A DNA stretch of 57,987 nt, taken from the NCBI GenBank assembly GCA_036476315.1, contig JAZGBI010000011.1, positions 1-57,987 of the forward strand. Direction: 5' to 3'. The notes under the pieces were generated by a model, which had not been told where the DNA came from, did no database searches, and was given only the letters and a program-made list of their open reading frames with translations. The translations under genes and the position numbers were made by a program. Of this stretch, positions 50,697-57,987 are shown piece by piece. Source of the stretch: Candidatus Neomarinimicrobiota bacterium (GTDB lineage: Bacteria > Fidelibacterota > Marinisomatia > Marinisomatales > S15-B10). Position 1 is the first letter of the stretch. Each line of letters opens with the position of its first letter.

Positions 50697-53087
50697 TCAC
50701 ACCTTACTCCTGAATCTTAGAGCCACGCGAACTAACTTATCCCGGTTGATAAAAAGGATCACAAGAAGAACGGCTGACAGCACAATCCTCGAAACTGCAC
50801 GGCATATCCGGAAGAGCTTGGTGTCGTACTCAAACGTGATCGAATGGCCGCCTGCGGGAAGAACGACAGATCGCAGTACATGATTTGTCTGGTAAATCCG
50901 GACAGGCTCGTTGTCTACCGTCGCCTTCCACCCGGGCCCGTAATAGTTTTCAGAGAGGACCAGCAGACCACCGTTCGGTGAAGAAGCCTCTAGGATAATT
51001 TCATTCTCTGAATATTTCCTCACCTCGACAGTTCCCATTCCACCGGGTTCAAACTCCGGACCGTCATAGTTAATGACAACTGCCTCCACTGCCGGATCAA
51101 AAGCAGGATCCGTTGTTTTTCTCAGGGATTCCTCCTGGCTCGACACGGGGTCTACCTGAGATACCAGCCAGGCCTTGGGAAGAACAGTCAGATTCCTGTA
51201 GACCGACTGTTTTTCGCTGAAAGCCAATTGAAAACCTCTCGGCTGAAGTTGTCGGGACGTGACAAGGTATTTCACGTTGAGCATGTTGAGAACGGGCAGA
51301 CTGCTTAACCCTCCTCCGTCCATTAGATCCTGATAGGTCCTCAGCTTCACCGGGCGATACCCTCCAACACTCGACAGACCGAAATATCCGTGGCGATTGC
51401 TATTCATCTCGTCAGCAGGCAGAATGCGGAACAGACTGGAGTCTCTTCTCATGAAATCGATCTCTGGAGTTGTACGAAACCGTTCCGGCAGGTTTACCGG
51501 GTTTTTAAGGTGGAGAAACTCTCTGTCAACCACCCAAAGGTCAACCATCAGAATGCTGAGAAGAATCAGGCCGACCGCTTTCCCGTTCAGGTGCTGCCTG
51601 ATTCCGAGCCAGATGGAAGTGAGTCCCGCGATCGATACGAAAAAGGCCAGAAGAAGACCTCTGTGAAATATCTCTTTCCTGACTGCAGCGAGTTGAGCCA
51701 GCACTTGTGGTTGAAATCTCTCCGCATCACCGCTCTTCACAAAGAGCCCAAGTGCTTCGTAAGTTGAGTCACCAATCAAGAGAAAAACGAGGGACAAGCC
51801 GATGAGCGGCCCAAGAATAAGGAGAACAGATAACCGAAGCCTTTTCACAGTTTCCGCTATTCTCTCTTCCAGGATTTCCATGAGGTTTTCGAGTCCCGTG
51901 GCTGCCAGCACACCCATTGTAAAAGGGAGGAGAACAAAAATCATCGAAGGAATCCTGAATCCGCTGAACAAAGGGGCAAACTTGTAGAGGGACCAGTAGA
52001 GTGGAGGAAAATGTCTTCCGAATCCAACAAGAAGGATTAAGACTGTCGCTATGGCCATGGATAGGGTGAGTCCCGACGGCTTCCGAATGGTGAGCGCCAG
52101 AACGGCAAGAACAACTGTCAGCAAACCTAGATAATGGGTGGACTGTGTAAACGGCATGCGACCCCAGTACGCCGCGGACTTCAAATCTCGAGTTGGATAA
52201 TTCTGAAGTCCGTGGAAATAGGGGTAGATGAACGATACCGACTCTTTGGGATGGAATGACCATTGTGTGGCATAATCCCAGCTTGTACCGCGTTCACTCT
52301 CTTTTGTCTTTTGCAGTGCCGACGCACTTCCTCTCGTAGAATGACCTTGATATTGATACACCGGCACGTTGGGGTCCACGACCATCATGAGAGCCAGGAT
52401 CAGACCGCCGAATATGGCCCCTGTCTGGATTCCCTCCCTCTTACGGCTCCAGGTTCGGCCAAGAAGGGATTTCACCTGCCTCCAGATCCAGAGGAATACC
52501 ACCAGCATCCAGGTATAATAGACAACCTGGGGATGCTTCGCCCAAATTTGAAGCGCCGTTGCAAGAGAAAGATAAAGAACACCTCGCCATGATGAGCGGG
52601 CGAAAATGTACTCGACCATCAAGAAGACGTACGGCAAATAGCCCAGAGAGAGAATCTTTATTCCATGCCCGGCATTGATGAGACCGAACAGGTATGGTGT
52701 TAGACCGTAGACGGCAGAGCCAAACAGAGCAGGTACATATCCCAACCGTCGCCTTCTGAGAAACAGGAACATTCCAACCCCCCCGAGAGAGAAATAGAAC
52801 CAGTACTTCACTCCCAGATTGACAAAAACCGGTCTGAGAACGTTCGCAACGAGGTCGGAGGGCATATACATGTACCCGGCGTACGAGGGGGCCCCTGAAA
52901 ACAGGTGGGGATACCATTGTGGCATCTCTCCTTTTTCCCTGATGAATTCCTCTCCCCACTTTTTGATGGGGTAGTGGGCAAGATAGTCGGGAGCCAGAGG
53001 AGTTTTCCCTGAGATGACCATCTCATTCAGAAACAGGAAAACTGCCGCGGGAATCACCACAATCGAAAATCTGGCCAACCGGTTCAT
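50697..53087 (-). CDS. YfhO-family polytopic membrane protein
   Basis: 796 residues with about 12 membrane segments, a large periplasmic domain near the C-terminus (about 520-740, with SSVGGYRPVKLRTYQDLM and LLVLSENYYGPGWKATVD) and a final segment (about 755-778). This is the layout of YfhO (PF09586-type) proteins, GT-C-like membrane enzymes tied to glycosylation of cell-wall polymers or lipids. The N-terminal loop PLAPDYLAHYPIKKW is where the GT-C catalytic Asp is expected. Stop of the flippase overlaps its start by 4 nt. Confidence 0.85.
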   Translation of the reverse strand: MNRLARFSIVVIPAAVFLFLNEMVISGKTPLAPDYLAHYPIKKWGEEFIREKGEMPQWYPHLFSGAPSYAGYMYMPSDLVANVLRPVFVNLGVKYWFYFSLGGVGMFLFLRRRRLGYVPALFGSAVYGLTPYLFGLINAGHGIKILSLGYLPYVFLMVEYIFARSSWRGVLYLSLATALQIWAKHPQVVYYTWMLVVFLWIWRQVKSLLGRTWSRKREGIQTGAIFGGLILALMMVVDPNVPVYQYQGHSTRGSASALQKTKESERGTSWDYATQWSFHPKESVSFIYPYFHGLQNYPTRDLKSAAYWGRMPFTQSTHYLGLLTVVLAVLALTIRKPSGLTLSMAIATVLILLVGFGRHFPPLYWSLYKFAPLFSGFRIPSMIFVLLPFTMGVLAATGLENLMEILEERIAETVKRLRLSVLLILGPLIGLSLVFLLIGDSTYEALGLFVKSGDAERFQPQVLAQLAAVRKEIFHRGLLLAFFVSIAGLTSIWLGIRQHLNGKAVGLILLSILMVDLWVVDREFLHLKNPVNLPERFRTTPEIDFMRRDSSLFRILPADEMNSNRHGYFGLSSVGGYRPVKLRTYQDLMDGGGLSSLPVLNMLNVKYLVTSRQLQPRGFQLAFSEKQSVYRNLTVLPKAWLVSQVDPVSSQEESLRKTTDPAFDPAVEAVVINYDGPEFEPGGMGTVEVRKYSENEIILEASSPNGGLLVLSENYYGPGWKATVDNEPVRIYQTNHVLRSVVLPAGGHSITFEYDTKLFRICRAVSRIVLSAVLLVILFINRDKLVRVALRFRSKV

Positions 53088-54565
53088 CGATCCAAAGCGT
53101 GTCTAAGACGTTTCCACGTCGATTTGAGCAGGTACGTGAGACCCCTTAACTCCCGCACGCCAATCGTACGCGTCAACCATAACAATGCGGGAAAGAGAAA
53201 GAGGCCAAGAAGCCCCCACTGAAGTCTCCAATCCGGGTGTTGGAACTGCAGGGTGTGGATGGCCCAGAAGACGGCCAACATGGTCACCATAAGCTTTCCC
53301 AGCCGATACCAATTCCAGTCAATTCGAGCAACCTTTTGAGAGGCCAGGTATACACCCGCAGCCAGGATGGCATAAGAGGACAACGTGGCCCACGCAGCTC
53401 CCATGACACCGTAGTTCTTCACGAGCAGAAAGTTCAAGAGGAGATTCAGAATAATGGAAATCGCAGCGGCCCACGCGAGTCTGGGTGTTTGGCCTCCCAC
53501 GGCCGCTCCGGCCATGAAGAATTGCCTGAAGCCACTCAGAAAATAGGCAAGAGTGACGAGAGGAATAATTGCTGCACCTGCGACGTAATCACGCGTGGCC
53601 GCGAGGGAGATGACCTCCCCGGCGAAGAACGAAATGGCAAGAAAAAACAGACCCCCCATCACTGCGAAATAGAATAGAACATCGCGGTGGTATTCGTGAG
53701 ATTCCTCTTCCACACCCATCCGGTACATCATAGGCCCCCAGCCCCGCTGGAGGGGGATAACGAAAAACATACTGATGAGCATTCCGAACTTATAGGCAAT
53801 TCCGTAGACGGCAATTTCTTCGAGACTGACAAACAGCTTGAGGAAGAATCTATCGGATACCGTAAGCACGGGTGCCACCATAGCCAGAATCACGAGCGGT
53901 CCAGCAAACTTGAGCAGTCGCAGGAAGATAGTAAGAGATGGTCTGGCGTTGTTGGACCTGAGAATCTCCGAACCGGTGACCAGAAACGCGATACCATATA
54001 CCACCGATCTGGCAACCAGGACGCCCAGGAGTCCCCAACCCTTCATTACAACGAAAATGAAAGTGACCGCAAGCACGCCGATGAATTGAGTTGACGAAAA
54101 AAGGACGTAAGTGAGAGCTTTACCGTCATATTGAAGAAGACCGAGAAAGAAGCGCGTGCCAAATGCCAGGAAAACATTCAGCAGAAGAATCAGTATGAGG
54201 AAATCTTGACTGGGTCCCAGCCCAACGAACTTTCCCGGGAATCGGTGAAGAACAGCGATGAGACCGAGGACAACGACGTTCAGGACCAGCGAACCCCCGT
54301 AAGCCGATGCGACGACCCGCTTTCTTTCTGTCCCCTTGCCACCTGCCAGGTAGCGCCATACCGCATTGTTGATGCCGAAGGGAATCAGGACAACGAGAAA
54401 CGTCTCTACCATTTCAAGGAGAACAAGGATTCCCACCTGTTCCAAGGGAAGGTATCGAGTATATATGGGAATGAGAAGAAAGGCGGCCAGTTTGGAAGGG
54501 ACATTTCCCAGTCCGTAAATGGCGGTACTTCTTCCCAGTTCTACTATCGGTTTCCTTATCGCCAC
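53084..54565 (-). CDS. Polysaccharide flippase (Wzx/MATE-like, MOP superfamily)
   Basis: 493 residues, about 14 membrane segments; start AIYGLGNVPSKLAAFLLIPI and IYTRYLPLEQVGILVLLEM are typical of O-antigen/exopolysaccharide flippases. Moves lipid-linked glycan across the inner membrane. First gene of the minus-strand pair with the YfhO-like gene (4-nt overlap). Shares a 150-nt divergent region with a sulfotransferase, consistent with one glycan locus. Confidence 0.92.
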   Translation of the reverse strand: MAIRKPIVELGRSTAIYGLGNVPSKLAAFLLIPIYTRYLPLEQVGILVLLEMVETFLVVLIPFGINNAVWRYLAGGKGTERKRVVASAYGGSLVLNVVVLGLIAVLHRFPGKFVGLGPSQDFLILILLLNVFLAFGTRFFLGLLQYDGKALTYVLFSSTQFIGVLAVTFIFVVMKGWGLLGVLVARSVVYGIAFLVTGSEILRSNNARPSLTIFLRLLKFAGPLVILAMVAPVLTVSDRFFLKLFVSLEEIAVYGIAYKFGMLISMFFVIPLQRGWGPMMYRMGVEEESHEYHRDVLFYFAVMGGLFFLAISFFAGEVISLAATRDYVAGAAIIPLVTLAYFLSGFRQFFMAGAAVGGQTPRLAWAAAISIILNLLLNFLLVKNYGVMGAAWATLSSYAILAAGVYLASQKVARIDWNWYRLGKLMVTMLAVFWAIHTLQFQHPDWRLQWGLLGLFLFPALLWLTRTIGVRELRGLTYLLKSTWKRLRHALDR

Positions 54566-54715
54566 TGATTGAGTCTCATCTTCAGGGAGGAGCGCATGGT
54601 CATCTGGTGGGGGAGATAGAATTATTCATGGCAACGGGTTAAATTTAGACGGAGTAATGTACTAATCCAAAAAAGTGTTCGTCTTCTTGACATTAAAGGT
54701 TTATCCTCTTCGCGC

Positions 54716-55723
54716 ATGAGAGAGAATTCAACACCTCCAATCTTGGTAGTTGGTGTTCCACGCAGCGGAACGACCTGGACGGCTCGAGTCCTCAGTGAGG
54801 CCCACCAGACCTCTCTTCTCCACGAACCGGACAACGAGAAGATAAACGTACTCGCATTTCGATGGAAGCACGGATATCACCGGATGCCCTACATAAGAGA
54901 GGCGGAAATGGAGCCGGTGTATGCAGGTTTCTGGAGACACATTCTCGACTATGATTTTCTTCCGAGTGCAACGGTGTTGAACAAGTCCTTGCTAAGGGGA
55001 TTCAATCTGAATTCCACCCGGCTTGAGAATTATGTAAGGGACAAGTGCAGGCAGGCCAATAACAGTCAGCCTCACGCTTTTCAAACATCTCCCTACGACC
55101 AGATCACTCGCGTCCTTAGCAAAGCATCCTTCTTTTATTACAAATCAAGGAGTAGACGGCGGATTGTCAAGTCCGTGCACACGGGACTTGCGCTCCCCTT
55201 CTTGTATCAACATTTTAGACCTCAAGTTCTTCTGGTGTTCCGCCACCCTGCAAACGTGGTATCCAGCTGTCTTCAACTGGGACTGTACGACGCCAACAGG
55301 GAGATTTTCAGGCAGACTGCTCTGGCGGAGGATTTTCTGGAGCCTTACATGGAGAAAATTGAAAGACTCAAGGATCCGGTTGCGTTAATGAGTCTGCAGG
55401 TATCCATCTTTTACTACATTTGGGAACAGCAACTGAAAGAGAATCCCAAATGGTTGTCTGTGACGCATGAATCGCTTTGCAATGAACCTGAAGGCTCGTT
55501 TCGCACATTGTATGAGGAACTTGGCTTGGAGTGGAGAAGAGAGGTGGGTGAATTCCTTCTGACCCACGATACGGATGGAATCGGTTACGAAATAAGGCGG
55601 AAAGCGGCCGGTCAAATCGACAAATGGAGGCAGAAACTGACACCCGACCAAGTGGAATCCGTTCAGAAGGGATACGGCATCCTCCCGGTGAGGCATTACC
55701 ATGAATTCTCCACCAACCGCTGA
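54716..55723 (+). CDS. PAPS-dependent sulfotransferase
   Basis: 335 residues, cytosolic. PAPS 5'-phosphosulfate loop VVGVPRSGTTWTARVL with Arg16-Ser17-Gly18-Thr19-Thr20, and the 3'-phosphate site LVFRHPANVVSSCLQ near residue 175. Family: Sulfotransfer domain, carbohydrate type. With sat-cysC upstream on the other strand it suggests sulfation of a surface glycan or small molecule (inference). ATG chosen because it gives the P-loop at its usual depth. No overlap with neighbours. Confidence 0.92.
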   Translation: MRENSTPPILVVGVPRSGTTWTARVLSEAHQTSLLHEPDNEKINVLAFRWKHGYHRMPYIREAEMEPVYAGFWRHILDYDFLPSATVLNKSLLRGFNLNSTRLENYVRDKCRQANNSQPHAFQTSPYDQITRVLSKASFFYYKSRSRRRIVKSVHTGLALPFLYQHFRPQVLLVFRHPANVVSSCLQLGLYDANREIFRQTALAEDFLEPYMEKIERLKDPVALMSLQVSIFYYIWEQQLKENPKWLSVTHESLCNEPEGSFRTLYEELGLEWRREVGEFLLTHDTDGIGYEIRRKAAGQIDKWRQKLTPDQVESVQKGYGILPVRHYHEFSTNR

Positions 55724-55775
55724 CCGAATCAAGGAAAGTGGCTGACATCGGATAGAGCTACCATCATACACGATT

Positions 55776-56639
55776 ATGTCCGAAAAAGACCGAATCACAA
55801 AACGCATTTTCATCGTTGGGGCCGCCAGATCTGGCACTACCCTTGTGCAGAGTCTTTTTGCCTCCCACCCTGATCTCTGTTCATTTCCTGAAACCCACTT
55901 TTTCAGAGCGACAGTGCCCAAGATATCGTGGATGCGTCCGCTTAAGAAATACGGTTCAGGAGAAAGAAGGATCATGGGTGAATTATTGAACAGGGCTGGA
56001 GACGGAAGTTTATTGCATCTGCTTCCTCAATCAACCTGGTCCACTGAAAGGTGGTCAGCTGCCATCATACGGATTCTGGACGAGCATTGCCTCAAGCGGG
56101 ATTATTCAGCGTGGGTGGAAAAAACTCCCATGCATCTCTACTACATCCACCTCATTAGTTCGGTCAGTCCCGACAGCCGTTTCATTCACGTCATTCGCAA
56201 TGGCCAGGATGTGGTCGCGTCTCTCTACGAGGCGAGTCACAAGCATCCAGAGTACTTTGGAGGAGCCCGATCTGTGAACCGATGCATCAGACGATGGAAG
56301 CATGACGTGTCAATATCCAGGAGGTTCGTTGACTCTGATAATCACGTCCATGTCATGTACGAAAACATCGTGGTAGATCCGGAGAGGGAACTCAAACATA
56401 TTTGTGATGCGATCGGGATCGCCTTTAGCAAGAAAATGCTGAGTTACGAGACAGAGGCGGCCACACTTCGATTACCAGAGGAAACCTGGAAAGTCAGGAA
56501 TAGTGAACCTATTCGTAAAACTCGAAAGTTCGAAACGCTATTCTCGCAGGAGAGGCAGGATTACATCCTGAGGAAGATGAGAAACATAGACCTGAAAGCC
56601 TTCCAGTTACAGAATAGCACTCCCCAAAAGCGTGAGTAA
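55776..56639 (+). CDS. Second PAPS-dependent sulfotransferase
   Basis: 287 residues. 5'-phosphosulfate loop FIVGAARSGTTLVQSLFASH at about 12-31, then the SFPETHFF segment, and the 3'-phosphate site RFIHVIRNGQDVVASLYEA near 135. A different subfamily from the first, closer to the Stf0/heparan-type Sulfotransfer_3 group. 52 nt downstream of the first, so one unit. Its end overlaps the convergent glycosyltransferase by 33 nt. Confidence 0.9.
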   Translation: MSEKDRITKRIFIVGAARSGTTLVQSLFASHPDLCSFPETHFFRATVPKISWMRPLKKYGSGERRIMGELLNRAGDGSLLHLLPQSTWSTERWSAAIIRILDEHCLKRDYSAWVEKTPMHLYYIHLISSVSPDSRFIHVIRNGQDVVASLYEASHKHPEYFGGARSVNRCIRRWKHDVSISRRFVDSDNHVHVMYENIVVDPERELKHICDAIGIAFSKKMLSYETEAATLRLPEETWKVRNSEPIRKTRKFETLFSQERQDYILRKMRNIDLKAFQLQNSTPQKRE

Positions 56640-57686
56640 GTTCTGTCGCTTTTCTTCCCATTCTCTTATCTTGTTCTTCTTTTTCGCAGCGGCCAGGACA
56701 GTATATTTGTCAACAGACTCCGCTACCTCAACGATTGCCTTGTAGATCGCGTCCGGGGTGCTTCGGGCGTAGACCACCGAATCAGAGAAATAGCGGCGGA
56801 TCGTATCCGTTTCCGAGACAACCATCGGCTTAACCAAGGACAGTCCTTCGTAACCTCCTGAGAGCAAAGTACGGTCTCGAGTAGTTAACACGATGAGGAA
56901 ATCAGCCGAGCGAAGCAAAGAGACATATTCCTCTTCAGGCAAGAATCCCGTGAAGGTGATATTCTGCTCGCGGTATTTTTCCAGTGAAAATTTGGCTCTA
57001 TGGTAGTTGCCTGTAATGTAAAAATGGATATGGGCATGCCTCACGGCCGCTTCCAAAAAGGGTTCAATCGGCTCATCCCTGGAAAACCGACTGATTAATA
57101 CCGCAGTCATACCTGAGTTCTTCCACTTGAGCATGTTCTGATCTGATGAACCCGAAAGTACGGGGATGGGATCTTCAAGAACGAACAGCTTTCCCTCCAG
57201 GGAAGGGAATCGGTCACCAAGCGCCTGGGACAGCCCCTCGTTATGAACCAGCAATATGTCACAGTTGCGCCAGAGCATGAAACTGAAGAAATTCACGGGA
57301 AAAGTATCGTAGTCGCTGAAGGCCGCGGTATGAAGATCCGGTATCACTCTGCAACCGGATAGAAGTTTGTAGAACATGGCCGTGAATGTAATGAATGGGT
57401 GCGCTTGAAAGGAGTAGATCACCTTGGGGTGTGATCGGAGGAACTTGATGAAAGTGATAATGGCATTCACCATCAGCCTCAGTATTGCGAGAAAAGTGGG
57501 GGCGTCCTTTCTTTTGAGTCGGTAATACTCTGCACCCAGTTGCTTTGCGAGTTCCTCGCTTCTTCTCGAAACTTCGGTCCAGGCCACAAAGATTCCTTTA
57601 TTCCTGGTCACCCGCTCGACCTGTATTCTCTTTTGGCTAACTGGTTTCAGGGCTACCCATAATACCCCTTTGTGAACCCCGTCCAT
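56607..57686 (-). CDS. Glycosyltransferase, GT-B fold (GT4-like)
   Basis: 359 residues. N-terminal Rossmann half with VIYSFQAHPFITFTAMFYK and a CRVIPDLHTAAFSDYD segment; C-terminal half with a SRFSRDEPIEPFLEAA motif (donor-site start), and GGYEGLSLVKPMVVSETD, the EGx-like donor-binding region of GT4 enzymes. Probably cytosolic, membrane-associated. Donor and acceptor unknown. Its start overlaps the upstream gene by 34 nt; a later start would still keep both domains. Confidence 0.85.
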   Translation of the reverse strand: MDGVHKGVLWVALKPVSQKRIQVERVTRNKGIFVAWTEVSRRSEELAKQLGAEYYRLKRKDAPTFLAILRLMVNAIITFIKFLRSHPKVIYSFQAHPFITFTAMFYKLLSGCRVIPDLHTAAFSDYDTFPVNFFSFMLWRNCDILLVHNEGLSQALGDRFPSLEGKLFVLEDPIPVLSGSSDQNMLKWKNSGMTAVLISRFSRDEPIEPFLEAAVRHAHIHFYITGNYHRAKFSLEKYREQNITFTGFLPEEEYVSLLRSADFLIVLTTRDRTLLSGGYEGLSLVKPMVVSETDTIRRYFSDSVVYARSTPDAIYKAIVEVAESVDKYTVLAAAKKKNKIREWEEKRQNLLTLLGSAIL

Positions 57687-57987
57687 GGGCCCTGTCGGAG
57701 TATAAACCTCTTGACAAATGCAGTGATGAATCCCAGGCCGTATCCAACGATCTGGATGGGCATCACTGCCAGCAAATAAATACCCACCTTGCCACTCTCC
57801 TGTTTCACGGCACCGAGTCCTGAGACCACCAACAAAAGACCTAACCCGAGACCGAGGTGTCGACTGTACCTGTCCGGGTTGGCCAGGAATCCTGCCAGAA
57901 TCGCAAACAGCACGACGGTCAAAACAGAGGGAACAAAATGGAGAGGCTCCAGCATGTCCCGGTCAATCTTCCCCAGGTTCACCCTTG
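57653..57987 (-). CDS. C-terminus of a membrane protein, probably a GT2 glycosyltransferase (5'-truncated by window edge)
   Basis: The frame is open to the window edge, so the true start is outside. The visible 110 residues have three or four hydrophobic stretches (SVLTVVLFAILAGFLA, LGLGLGLLLVVSGLG, IYLLAVMPIQIVGYGLGFIT) after KVNLGKIDRDMLEPLHFVPS. That 'basic motif plus PLHFVP then membrane pairs' layout resembles the tail of ExoA-type GT2 enzymes. The catalytic domain is not visible, so this is only a likely call. Confidence 0.55.
   Translation of the reverse strand, partial: RVNLGKIDRDMLEPLHFVPSVLTVVLFAILAGFLANPDRYSRHLGLGLGLLLVVSGLGAVKQESGKVGIYLLAVMPIQIVGYGLGFITAFVKRFILRQGPWTGFTKGYYG

Noticed and set aside
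54687-54692. TTGACA as -35 box for the first sulfotransferase
   Set aside because: Only 23 nt separate it from the ATG, so no -10 box and leader could fit.
1-57987. tRNA, rRNA, CRISPR array, prophage, IS element
   Set aside because: Intergenic gaps are few and short. None showed tRNA arms, rRNA sequence, regularly spaced repeats or a transposase/integrase frame.

Overview
The window reads as a well-packed chromosome segment of a Gram-negative, probably marine bacterium of the Fibrobacteres-Chlorobi-Bacteroidetes (FCB) group. Candidatus Marinimicrobia (SAR406) is my best guess. That is an inference from a type IX secretion (T9SS) style C-terminal sorting domain, a PorV-like barrel, a TatT/DctP/DctQM TRAP operon, many outer-membrane barrels and lipoproteins, and good sigma70-like promoters. 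No rRNA, tRNA, CRISPR array, phage or IS element was seen. Nearly all genes up to 42.3 kb lie on the minus strand in tight, overlapping operons.

Layout (minus strand unless stated). 1-5 kb: obgE, dprA, a DHH phosphoesterase, ispH and pdxS. 5.1-6.7 kb: fmdB-like zinc ribbon and NADP isocitrate dehydrogenase. 7.1-13.3 kb: a heat-shock operon (hrcA, grpE, dnaJ) running into a ComEA-like protein, two unknown envelope genes around a possible PilM-like protein, then rsmD and coaD. 13.3-21.1 kb: ftsEX, a Na/Ca-type antiporter, nadD, a BamD-like lipoprotein, a DUF5683-like protein and a large metallopeptidase/propeller/barrel protein. 21.3-25.6 kb: a degenerate M6-peptidase homologue with a T9SS sorting domain and a PorV-like barrel. 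25.8-31 kb: TRAP operon and glyA. 31.3-36.9 kb: TPR lipoproteins, a barrel, a lipoprotein and a half-length starch-synthase-like protein. 37-42.3 kb: the rod-shape operon mreB-mreC-mreD-mrdA-rodA.

42.5-44.5 kb (plus strand) holds the most interesting locus. It is an ArsC-family reductase whose catalytic Cys12 codon is an in-frame TGA, followed at the right distance by a hairpin with bacterial SECIS geometry. It is therefore a strong candidate selenoprotein. A TauE/SafE permease follows 25 nt downstream, then a GNAT acetyltransferase. 44.6-48.9 kb: a TolB-like propeller, iron superoxide dismutase (plus), a Tat-exported glycosylasparaginase-like hydrolase and an orphan histidine kinase.

48.9-58 kb looks like a sulfated surface-glycan locus. 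sat and cysC make PAPS; two sulfotransferases (plus strand) could use it. A flippase, a YfhO-like protein, a glycosyltransferase and the C-terminus of a probable second glycosyltransferase supply the glycan side. Intergenic regions carry a 37-nt repeat core in two inverted copies 24 kb apart, a long imperfect hairpin before the selenoprotein candidate, and a three-stem structure between convergent genes.
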